From positions 233,559,303-233,623,302 of the forward strand of contig NC_081415.1 of assembly GCF_030272615.1 (NCBI RefSeq): a stretch of 64,000 nucleotides of DNA, read 5' to 3'. The notes beneath the pieces are model-generated. The model was not told where the DNA came from. It saw only the letters and a list, made by a program, of their open reading frames with translations, and did no database searches. The translations under genes and the position numbers were made by a program. The stretch is from Cryptomeria japonica (taxonomy: Eukaryota; Streptophyta; Pinopsida; Cupressales; Cupressaceae). Below are positions 11,801-20,656 of the stretch, piece after piece (the stretch's first letter is position 1; each line of letters opens with the position of its first letter).

Positions 11801-12350
11801 TAAAACAATTCTCAAAATCCTTAAAAAGATAGTCGACGACGCTGGCCATAACTGGCATATCCAACTCAATCCTGCACTCTGGGCCTATCGCACAAGTGTC
11901 CGCACACCTACAGGAGCTACACCCTACTCACTTGTCTACGGCTCTGAAGCCATCTTGCCTATTGAGGTCGAGTTACCTTCTCTACAGGTCTCCTTGAGAA
12001 ACATAATCAACGATGAAGACTACAGAGTCTCTCGCTTACAAGAACTAGAACTGCTGGAGGAACGAAGGCACACTGCTTTTAATCATCTCAAGGCTTACCA
12101 ACAAAGAATGAGTCGCAGCTACAATCACAAAGTTAAGCCTCGCACATTTGAGGTAGGTGACTTAGTACTTAGAGAGAACCCCAAGAATCAGCAAGACAGA
12201 GATAACAAGGGCAAGTTCGAACCAAACTGGCTTGGTCCTTACATCATTACAGCGGTATATGGATCTGGGGCATATCAGCTCTCAACTACAGAAGGGGAAT
12301 CTTTGGAGGATCCTATCAATAGCATGCACCTTCGCCGGTTCTACACATAG
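8796..12350 (+). pseudogene. pol: E1 pol: RT, degenerate RNase H, second RNase H, integrase
   Basis: One frame interrupted by TAG at 9616 and TAG at 10551. RT (about 9180-9900): FIRPIDYPEW, SLMDGFSGYNQI, MPFGLKNAGATYQRA and catalytic YVDD at 9729-9740. The first RNase H (about 10150-10530) has YISTTPTALGALLAQ where the first catalytic Asp is expected, so it is probably inactive. The second RNase H (about 10600-10980) has YFDGSY, EYEAL and GDSQLV, matching the archaeal-like RNase H acquired by Tat elements. Integrase (about 11270-12000): zinc finger with CKQCQ, then the D-D-E core with GLDLIG, ITDNG and GQAEASN. A C-terminal GDLVLRENP...WLGPY module ends in RRFYT. The codon at 9616 is TGG in E2, so this stop is a G-to-A change. 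Confidence 0.92.
8919..9004 (+). repeat. Two GGTGAAAAC-hairpin motifs within E1 pol
   Basis: 8919-8940: GGCGAAAA then CCACA-C-TGTGG, then CGC. 8981-9004: GGTGAAAA then CCTC-TCT-GAGG, then CGCC. Both have the form GGYGAAAA, a short perfect stem, then GCGC(C), with different stems. The same form recurs three times after pol. Confidence 0.6.
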
Positions 12351-14081
12351 CTCATCAGAGTATCCTAATTCAAAAATACAAAAAAATCAAAAAATTCAAA
12401 AATACAAAAAAAATTATAAAACAAAAAAAATCGTCACTTGGTGAAAACCTGGCAAACAAGCGCCTTGTGACAACAAAAAAATTGAAAAATTGAAAAAAAA
12501 GTAAAGAGAAATAATTTCGTCCAATGGTGAAAACCACTTTGGTGGCGCCCTGGGCAAGTACCATGGTGAAAACTGGGTCACCAGCGCCATGCGTAGAGAC
12601 ATTGCTCCTCCCTCCTTCAGGATTCTCTTTCATCCTTTCACTTTGCACACACTCACAACCTATTCGTTCACAATAAACTTACCCAGTCCCATCATGGCTT
12701 GTTATTGATCTACCTAAGATTGGTTAGCCATCCATAACCCTCCCTTTTCACTCCCTTTCCATCCATAATAAATCGGATCCTCTCTGTGACTAAGGCAAAA
12801 TCCTACGTCTAGTGATGGGTGTGGAACTGAGAACATCACATGTTTTGAGGAGTACAGTTTCTTCCAGCTTTCTTCAGTTTATCCGCGCACAATCCGAAAT
12901 AAAGCAACATTTGCATCACAGATCTGCAATAAAGTTTCATCTTCTCCACAATAAAGTATCAGTTTCATGGATTCAGTCAGTTTCAGATGAGACACAGCAG
13001 CAACAATGGGCTTCAACAAAATCAAATCTTTCAACAGACTCAGACAACATATGGTTCAGTGCTATCGATCCTTTTTGTGAAAGTAAACATTGTGACCATA
13101 ATCAAATAAGACTTATACAAGTGACAAGAGACACTAAACTTGAGGACTACAGTGGATGTTGGTGTTGAGTCTTGGTTTTCTTTTGATTTTATCTTTTTGG
13201 TGGCATGTCTTTTAACTTTTCCGGGATGTCTTTGACTAGAGATTCTATCTCCAGGATGTCTTTGACTAGAAAGGCGAGGATGGGGTATCGTCACCTATTT
13301 GCATTTGCTGTCTGTGGATTGTCTTTTAGTAATGCTATGACTTGTCCAAGGATATGAGGACACTATGAGTCTAGTGTGAACTGGGGCATTCCTTGTTTGT
13401 GACTGTCTTATCTCCATGCAAACAGGTACAATGACTTTCTGGGCCGAACAGATGCCTCGATTGTCATAACCTACTTGCCATAATAAGCTCAATGATGATA
13501 ACGCACAAGAAGCTCTTTCACTTTCATATCTTCTATCTTTCATCCCCCTTTCTTGATTGACTTCCATCGTCCTTCTCGAGTCCGCGTAGCCTACTATCGC
13601 ATGACTAAGTATAATGACACACCAAAAACATTTGCATTTCATATAGTTACACCTACATCACCACATATAAGCATTTCATACATACATGTAGATATCACAA
13701 TTGCATCACATCCTGCATACAACACATGTTAGTACATCTCACATTTTCATTATGTAAATAATCATTTGCATTATCATATTCATTTGCATTACATACATTC
13801 ACATTTGCATCATGCATCACATATACAACATAAAAGAACAAAAATATATTGCATTGCATCATATAAGCATCCATATCATAAAAAATGCATCACATAAGAA
13901 CATCTCATCACATAAGGTACACATGCATATAGCTGCCGCAAAAATGGATCATCTCTCATATATAATCAAAATGTGTCATGATACAATGATGTCAAAAGAA
14001 TCATATGGCTACAAAATCACCCGCAGGTGTCTACAATACAAAAATGGTACATATACTGATACAAAGGGGAGCCCTCTATGG
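12351..14081 (+). other. E1 3' spacer between pol and the antisense gene
   Basis: No convincing sense ORF. It starts with A-rich runs of CAAAAA type and three hairpin motifs (12440-12588). A block shared with E2 follows (CATGGCTTG...GATC...CCATAA near 12690-12740). A near-duplicate GGATGTCTTTGACTAGA lies at 13224-13270, and low-complexity CATTTGCAT/CACAT-rich DNA at 13640-13960. ORFs at 12812-13168 and 13295-13642 resemble nothing I know and are probably chance. Confidence 0.6.
12440..12588 (+). repeat. Three GGTGAAAAC-hairpin motifs after E1 pol
   Basis: Units at 12440-12464, 12526-12549 and 12565-12588. The second has stem CCAC-TTTG-GTGG then CGCC; the third has CTGG-GTCA-CCAG then CGCC; the first is imperfect (CCTG...CAAG, then CGCC). 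E2 has matching units at 57022-57046 and 57125-57148. Confidence 0.6.
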
Positions 14082-16059
14082 CTATGATGAACTCCCTCCC
14101 TCGGAGCCGCCTGGCCTCGACGGAGTCTGAGCTCTAGATGGTCCCGCTCCAGGATCCCCCTGCCTGTCTGGTGGTGGTGGAGGACCCATGACCCCACCGC
14201 TGGATGCCTGCCTCCTACGACTCCCTCCCGTAGCCGTCGTTGTGCGCGACGATCTATGGAAGCTCCTCGCCCGCTGATCCGCTGGCACGACACCATAGTA
14301 CAGATCCCTCCAGTAGGCGATCTCCTCTCCGGCTCGCAGCACATATGCGTAGCCTGCCCCTGCATCCTTTGCTGCCCGCCTCCCTGCCCTCAGAGTTGTC
14401 TCGGCCTCAGTATATCGCTGGATGGCCTGGTCTCTCTCCCACTCTGTGTCCCTAAGCCTGATCTTGAGGTGATCCCTCTCCCGCTCCAAATCCGCAATCT
14501 CGTCTGCCTGGCCCGGCAGATCTCTCTCAGCCCTAGCAGCTCATCCTCCTCAGGATCACCACCCTCAGCCTCTGCCTGTGGCTCCTCCTCTGCAAGTGCC
14601 TGCACCTGTGCCTCCCACTCTACCTGTCTAGGTGCCTGAATAGGTACCTGTCTCTGTGCCTGTCCCTATCCCTGCACCTGTCTAGGTCCCTGTGCTCTAG
14701 GACCCTGTGCTGCTGGTACCTGTAGGGGCAATCCACCTCGACCCCTCACCACCTGGGCTGCTCTCTCCTGTCCTCCCTCCCTCCGAGGTGCTACTCGCCT
14801 CTCTCCCACCACTCCCCTCTGCCTCTGTTGGCCCCTGCCTCCATCTCCTCCACCATCATCATCATCATCCCCTCCCACCTCTCCCTCCAGTAGCTCTCCC
14901 GGATCTGTCAACCTCGGAAATGGATGCTCTGCCCAATACGCAGAGTACTCTGCGTCCATCCCTGCATCCTCTACCTCCGGCCACATGTCCCATGGTAATG
15001 GCATCATCTCTGCCAGCTGTGTCACGGCCTGATCATATGATAACAGTGGCCCGAACTGTACCTGATCTCTGACTATACGGGCATACATGCCCGAGCCTCG
15101 TGGCATCCGCTGAATCCTGCCGAACTGTCTACATACCCTATCAACAAGCTGCCTCTCCAGAATATAGGGCGTCTGCCCAATAAGATACCTGCTCCTGAAT
15201 GCATAGGGTAGCTCCACTGCATCGTCATCCCACTCCTCGCACCCCAGGTACGGCCTCCAGATAACCATATCAATGTCATCTATGACGCGTCTCCAGTGCT
15301 CCAATCGACCAATCCGAGGCTGTGACGTAATCATATCGTACAGGTGCACAAAACTCCGTCCATGCCCTCTGCCTCTGAAGTGGATAGGTCGTGTGATCGG
15401 CAGGTGCTCATATGCCCACACCTGTAGGAGAGTCACTCCGCAGCCCAAGCCCACTGATCCGTGGTAAACAAACTGATGCAGCTCATAGTACAAATGTGCC
15501 AGGACACATGGCCCCCATGCATATCTGGTGTGCTCTGTCATCAGTGTCTCCAATGCTCCTCCCCAGCCAACTGCCAATCCCCATGTAGCCCTGTCTGGAC
15601 ATAAGTACCCACTGATGACTCCTCCGATAATAGCTGGTAAAGCTAAACCTGTAGCGGCCATGGTATCCCATGCCACGTGACCTGCTCTCATCTCCAAATC
15701 GGGATCCTGAAATACCCGTCTCAGTGCCTCTCTGTCTCCGTCTCGATCGTATGGAATCAACTCTCCATCGATCGGAATATGCAAAATCCTGTAGACATCC
15801 TCCAGTGTCACTGTCATCTCCCCCATAGGCAAATGGAACGTGCAAGTCTCGGAGTGCCATCTCTCCGCCAGTGCAGTCAGCAAACCCATGTTTGCCCGAA
15901 ACTCAGGCACATATAGCACATGTGTGAGACCCATCTCCTCAATCGAAATCATGTCTTGAATCGACAACTCTGGTTGCAACCTCTGAGTCGATGGGAATCT
16001 CTCCCGTGACTCCAACATAGGCAAATACTCCTGCAGTCAACCAATCAATCATGTCAGTT

Positions 16060-16285
16060 ATCGTGGCATTCACTGTTTATCACAAAATGCTACTTGCTAT
16101 CTAAATGCATATGGTTATCTACCCTAGTGACACTCACTGTTCATCACAAAGTGTTGCTATCTATCCTAGTAGTACTACATGTGTGACATTCCCTGTTCAT
16201 CACAAAGTGTTACTCACATTCGCACTCCCTGTTCATCACAAAGTGCTGCCTATCTTGGTGCTCCCTGTTCATCACAAAGTGCCTT
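16060..16285 (-). repeat. Tandem repeat in PMD intron of E1
   Basis: Five to six copies of a unit with core CTGTTCATCACAAAGTG, spaced about 35-50 bp (near 16073, 16135, 16190, 16227 and 16264). E2 carries an unrelated tandem repeat at the equivalent intron position. Confidence 0.8.
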
Positions 16286-16409
16286 GATCTATCCTAGTCT
16301 TCCTAGAGGACCTGCTTGAGTGTATCCTCTCTGCAGCTTATCCAATCGACAGCGTATGTTCATCACAGAACTGTCGATTTGACCTTGAAGACCAAAACCA
16401 TGCATTTTT

Positions 16410-16685
16410 GCAACACAAACGCGCTTTACACTCCTAAACGCGCTTATAGACTGCACAAACGCACTTCTGCAACACAGACGCGCTTCCTGAACACAAATGT
16501 GCCTATACCATTCACAAACACGGCCAGGGAACACAGACGTCCCTACATGACATAAACACCCCTACAATTCTCAAACGCGTCCGCATTCATCATAAACGCG
16601 GTCCCAGGCATAGATGCGCCTAGACCCGACACAGACGCGCCTGTTGGACACAGACACGCCTGGCACTGACACAGATGCGGTTGCG
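16410..16685 (-). repeat. E1 motif array C: GCGTCTGTG units in inverted orientation
   Basis: On the plus strand this reads CACAGACGCGC, CACAAACGCGC and variants, the reverse complement of the array A/B motif, about a dozen times (for example near 16415, 16457, 16476, 16532, 16572, 16594, 16612, 16632, 16650 and 16671). It lies within the PMD intron, so it is in the sense direction of the antisense pre-mRNA. Confidence 0.82.
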
Positions 16686-16953
16686 CGTTTTTTGCATTTT
16701 TAACTATCCTATTCCTAGCGCATTTATTGCTACCTAGCATGCATTAATGACAAAACTTGAAATGCGTAAAAGTACGAGGAGATTTTGCGGTACTTACCGG
16801 CTCTCCTGCCTCTGCTGGTCGCTGGAATCGGCAAACGCGATCAAATCTATGAACCAAAGCCATCGCTGTTGACTGCTGCTGCTCTTTTCTCGCTCTGCAC
16901 TATGATCTTGTAAGGGTGTGGATGACAATGAGGATGTCTTTTGCCCGTGGTCT

Positions 16954-16965
16954 ATCTTATAGCCT
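16954..16965 (-). promoter_or_regulatory. Putative TATA box of the antisense PMD gene
   Basis: GCTATAAGATAG on the minus strand lies about 95 nt upstream of the proposed ATG at 16863. This spacing fits a TATA box with a short 5' UTR. It is position-based inference only. Confidence 0.45.
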
Positions 16966-17191
16966 ACCCTAGCCCTCGCCCTCATTTCCCGAGTCAGTAT
17001 TCTTCTTCCTGTGACTTTGTCACTTTATCCGGTCAGTCCATTCTAGCCTTTCTTTCTTATCGAGAGATTGTCTGCAATCTTTTCAGACATTTTCATCCAA
17101 TCTCTCGAGGGGGCATATCATTCCCATACTGGGGCAACTTTGTATCAGTTCATCTTATCTTCTTTGAAACAACGCGACAAGCCGCATTGTC

Positions 17192-17207
17192 TCAAAGAGG
17201 GGCAAAA
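17192..17207 (+). other. E1 polypurine tract
   Basis: CAAAGAGGGGCAAAA directly abuts the 3' LTR. The same tract precedes the E2 3' LTR (61973-61988) and the LTR at 26780, which groups the three as related. Confidence 0.88.
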
Positions 17208-17995
17208 TGTAGACACTCAAAATTGTCAAGTCTAATTAAATAAATATTTTATTTATTTAATTATCTAAGCCTAATTCTTCTATTAATTAAATAAATTTTT
17301 ATTTATTTAATTAATTCATTTATCCTCTTCTAGCCTTATTTCTCATTTAAATAAATACATTTATTTATTTAAATTATCCCTTTCCTAAATTAAATAAATA
17401 TTTTATTTATTTAATTGTCCTATTTCTTCTATTAATTAAATAAATCTTTATTTATTTAATTAATTCATTATCCTTTTCTACACATGACACATGTCATTCA
17501 TCTCTTAATTCATACACTACCTACCTCTTTCATTATTTTACTATTTTCTCTACCTACCCTCTAATCCTAGCCGACCTCTCTTTTTACACCTCTCAATCTT
17601 AACCCTCCATTTCATATTGTGTCTTCTATTTAAGAAGATGCTTTCTTCATTATCAAACCCTAATCACTCATGCTAATGACCTAACTACTTGATCAATTGG
17701 CTACACTATGATCCTACTTGCAACCACATTCTGTTCTTTGTTGAGCTCTTGTGCATATAAAAATCTGAGAGCAAATATATCAAGCAAGATCAATGGAGAT
17801 AGGAAGAATGGAGATCAAAACCCTATTGGACATGTGATGGTATAATCTTTGTGATTTTGAGTTATTTTGCATTGTCTTAGGTTATCTTCATATGTTATGG
17901 TGGATCTTTGTTGATTGTTAGGCTAGGGTTTTGTGGTTGGATTCATTTTAGCCTTTCAATATTGTTATTATTGTTATCCATTTTCACCATAAACA
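17208..17995 (+). repeat. E1 3' LTR (788 bp)
   Basis: Same length and termini as the 5' LTR. The five differences seen by eye are A/G in the CTTCTARCCTT segment, T/C in CTTAATTYATAC, and T/C in CTAGCYGACC, ACTAYGATCC and CATTCYGTTC. It is followed by GTTAT. Confidence 0.95.
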
Positions 17996-18000
17996 GTTAT
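17996..18000. repeat. Target-site duplication of E1, right copy (GTTAT)
   Basis: Matches 1832-1836 exactly. Confidence 0.93.
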
Positions 18001-18610
18001 CATTAAGACCAACACTAACACTACCCTCAACGGTCTTCCACCATACTTGTATAGGCCTTAGTTCAATACTCTAACCAATATATTTTTGACACATTATGAC
18101 ACAATGATGGTGCATAATCTTGAGAGGTCACCTAAACACAATGACATGGATAAAATTTAGGGGCTCCTCAACATTTCCCTCACTATATTCTATGCCCCTC
18201 TAATGCCAATCCCTTTTACTCATTTGCATTCTTCATTCTTGATGTGGATTTGGCCATGTGCGTATGATTGTGCCATTTACATTTTGAATGTAAATCTTTC
18301 AGTTTTACTTTGATCTTATTCTAGATGCTTCATTTGTTGCATTGTATGCCCCTGAGTGTTTATTGTTTGCTTAGTTTGATATATGTTTTGTGATTGCTTT
18401 GGACCCATGATGTGTTGGATCGCCTTATGGTGATTTGTAATTTTGTAGTTACATTGAGATGAACGATGATCTATTATACCTTTGCTGATTATGATAGACT
18501 GAAAACCAAAAAAACCTAAATTTAACTCTAAAAGCTCCAATCAAAAACTAAATATATGTTCCATTTGATACAACACTGCTAGGAAAAACACTAATCACTA
18601 AGCACCATTT
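18001..18610. other. Intergenic sequence right of E1
   Basis: No gene or repeat recognised in these 0.6 kb. It should be continuous with the sequence before 1832 in the allele that lacks E1. Confidence 0.5.
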
Positions 18611-18611
18611 C

Positions 18612-18724
18612 ATTTAGGGTTTAGGGTTAATTTAGGGTTTAGGGTTAATCAACCAAGATAGTCAAATTTAGGGTTAATCAAACAAGATAGTCAAATTTAG
18701 GGTTAATCAACCAAGATAGTCAAA
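18612..18724 (+). repeat. Short TTTAGGG runs and three 29-bp tandem units
   Basis: TTTAGGGTTTAGGGTTAA occurs twice at 18612-18644. Three 29-bp units follow (18638-18666, 18667-18695, 18696-18724), each starting TTTAGGGTTAATCAA. TTTAGGG is the common plant telomere repeat, but here there are only a few copies. Confidence 0.8.
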
Positions 18725-18759
18725 TTTCTCCTGGGACTTGTTAGTTTTTTTCTATTTAG

Positions 18760-18928
18760 GGTTTAGTGTTCATTTTTCTATTCAGGGTTTATTGTCTGTT
18801 TTTTGCGTCTAATGTTTATTGTTCGTTTTTCTATTCAGGGTTTATTGTCTGTTTTTTGCATCTAATGTTTATTCATTTTTCTGTTCAGGGTTTATTGTCT
18901 GTTTTTTACATCTAATGTTTACTGTTCG
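18760..18928 (+). repeat. Tandem repeat of about 50-55 bp, three units
   Basis: Each unit reads TTTTCTATTCAGGG, then TTTATTGTCTG, a T run and RTCTAATGTTTA. Degenerate T-rich copies of CCTACAGTTTNTACTATTCATG follow to about 19030. Confidence 0.75.
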
Positions 18929-19199
18929 TTTACGTTTTTGTTTTTTGTTTTTTGTTTTTTTCCTACAGTTTAAATACTATTCATGTTTTTTGTTTTTTTC
19001 CTACAGTTTTTACTATTCATGTTTTTTGCAATATTTGAAAACTGAAAACTATTTTAAACATGAAATAAAAGATGATTTTCAAACTTTAAAACATAAACAT
19101 TAAAAAATAACAATACATTAACATTTTCTTATGAAAAACAATAAAAATAAATAAAATAGAATATAAAAAATAAAGCTAAATACCTGGAAGGAGCTAAAA

Positions 19200-19500
19200 A
19201 TGGTCTAGGGGGTCAACTGAGGTGAAAAAAACAGGTACCCGTGTCGCTTAGAAACGCCTGCCCATTTTTCAAACAGTAAAAATGATGGGAAAATGGTTAA
19301 AATAAAGAAATAAATACATTTCAAAAACGGATGCCCATTTTCTTCAAATTGGGTGCCCGATTTGAAATAAACAGGCGTTCGTTTAGCTTTGGGCACCCGT
19401 TGCTAAACGGACGCCCATTTTTTTTTTGCTCAAGCACCTGAAGTTAAATGGGTGCCCAATTTGTAAAAATCGAGCACCCGTTTCTAGCGGGCTCATTTGC
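19200..19500. repeat. Cluster of GGGTGCCC / GGGCACCC motifs
   Basis: At least nine occurrences of ACGGGTGCCCATTT-like sequence in both orientations (near 19235, 19258, 19328, 19350, 19372, 19394, 19412, 19450 and 19479) in about 300 bp. Spacers are unrelated. Confidence 0.6.
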
Positions 19501-19726
19501 CAACCCACGGACTTCCACGAGATTGGGACCCAACTCTGTACGTTTACCCATTATTTGAATTTAGTTTTTTATAAAGTAAACACTATAATTTAGTTGCTGA
19601 AAAAATGCTAAAATTGAAGTTACACAAGCCTCCACACTCTATTTAGTAAATTTTACCCTTTTTTTCTTGAATTTTTTTTTCTATATTTATAACTTGAAAC
19701 TTTAGTGCATGGATATATTTTTTACT

Positions 19727-19769
<43 letters not shown>

Positions 19770-20290
19770 ATAAATTTGAAAAGTTGTGTGTGCTGAAATA
19801 TAACTCTTTCCAATTCCCACCACATTTTTTCTTAATTATTTATCCAAATTAAAAAATAATTATATCATCTTGACATAGATTCTTTTCTCTACTGCATCAT
19901 ATTTTTTCCAATTTTTTTAATAAATTTTAGTATTTTTCCTTGACAAGATAATCAACCTTAAATTTTAGTGCTGATGACCTTTCAATAAAAATAAAATATA
20001 AAATATAAAATATAATTAAAATATTAAAAGATATATATTTTGGAAAATTCACTTATAGATCTATAAAAGGGTATTTTTACATTTCAAAAAAAATATTATT
20101 TATAAGAGTAGGAGTTGTTGAAACATAGATTTTTTATTTTTTTTGTAATTACACCAAAAGTAGTATAAAATACACATTTAATAGACACTTTCAATTAGAA
20201 AAGTTGTGGCCCATATATAACTTAGCTATAATGAATCTATGTAGACCATATGTTTGGCTAAAATTAATTTTTAGTTAGAATTACTTAAAT
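19501..20290. other. AT-rich intergenic DNA with (TA)n at 19731-19767
   Basis: No ORF of interest. Contains a 37-bp TA microsatellite and many A/T homopolymers. Confidence 0.6.
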
Positions 20291-20587
20291 TCACTTGTGC
20301 TGATAGATTAATTTTAATTTCTCCCATACTTCATTTGCAGCTTCTAATCCATGAACATCAATATAATCAAAGTCAGACAGAGTACTTACAATTGCTTCAA
20401 GAGCCTGAATGTTTTCCTGTTGTTCTTTGAGCTCATCTGGAGTCAAGGGACTGGTAGTAGGTGCAACATACCTGGTTATCACATGATTCCAGTACTGTGA
20501 ACCCATTCCTTTAATGTAGATCTTCATCCGATCACTCCACATCCAATAGTTGTCCTTGGTAAACTTGAGACCCTCCATCTTCATCAT
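20291..20587 (-). pseudogene. Ty1/copia gag N-terminal fragment
   Basis: A 98-codon minus-strand ORF starting MMKMEGLKFTKDNYWMWSDR and containing W/Y-rich segments (MGSQYWNHV, EVWEKLKLIY). This is the pattern of plant copia gag (DUF4219 followed by a UBN2-type domain). A copia PBS lies about 60 bp upstream in the same direction, so this is the start of an element whose remainder is missing. A typical copia gag-pol is more than 1200 codons. Confidence 0.75.
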
Positions 20588-20642
20588 CTTTCACAGAATC
20601 TTTCCCTCAAGCTATTAGGATTTCTACACATAGAGGACCAAT

Positions 20643-20654
20643 GCTTTGATACCA
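20643..20654 (-). other. Copia primer binding site (initiator Met tRNA type)
   Basis: The minus strand reads TGGTATCAAAGC, one base from the common copia PBS TGGTATCAGAGC. It sits between the gag fragment and LTR-like sequence that begins at 20657. Confidence 0.75.
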
Positions 20655-20656
20655 AT

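Larger units (their letters stand above)
16031..16797 (-). other. Predicted intron of the antisense PMD gene
   Basis: Begins GTAAGTACCG and ends TTGACTGCAG on the minus strand, 767 nt. Removing it joins exon 1 to exon 2 in frame. It contains a tandem repeat (about 16060-16285) and motif array C. A sense genomic RNA could not be spliced at these sites, so the element would keep the intron through retrotransposition. Confidence 0.7.
14082..16863 (-). pseudogene. Antisense plant-mobile-domain (PMD) gene in E1, two exons
   Basis: A minus-strand gene inside E1. Exon 1 is 16863-16798: the ATG at 16863-16861, with an in-frame stop upstream at 16902-16900, codes 22 residues beginning MALVHRFDR and ending AEAGEP. 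The donor is CCG|GTAAGTA at 16797 and the acceptor CTGCAG|GAG at 16031. Exon 2 continues in frame as EYLPMLESRERFP. The PMD (aminotransferase-like, PF10536 type) covers about 15930-14950, with LTALAERWHSETCTFHLP, MTVTLEDVYRILHIPIDG, and tryptophan-rich segments. A low-complexity G/D/R/Q-rich tail follows. TAG at 14668-14666 (probably from CAG) and a frame change near 14510 precede a coiled-coil-like end (RDTEWERDQAIQRYTEAE) and a P/G-rich tail to 14082. PMD proteins are known from both host genes and plant transposons; the role here is unknown. E2 has the same gene in worse condition. Confidence 0.82.
1837..17995 (+). mobile_element. E1: near-complete Tat-lineage Ty3/gypsy LTR retrotransposon (16.2 kb)
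   Basis: Order: 5' LTR, PBS, 2.2-kb leader, gag-protease-G-patch, RT, RNase H, second RNase H, integrase, 1.7-kb 3' spacer, antisense plant-mobile-domain gene, PPT, 3' LTR. The second RNase H after the first one, plus an extra antisense ORF near the 3' LTR, is typical of the plant Tat lineage. The LTRs differ by only five transitions in 788 bp by eye, so insertion is recent. The coding part is nevertheless broken by in-frame stops at 5116, 8284, 9616 and 10551 and a frame change near 8800-8832, so this copy could not make a full polyprotein without readthrough. Confidence 0.95.

Noticed and set aside
13295-13642. 115-codon minus-strand ORF in the E1 3' spacer
   Set aside because: No family motif, no equivalent in E2 at the same place, and composition like the surrounding non-coding DNA.
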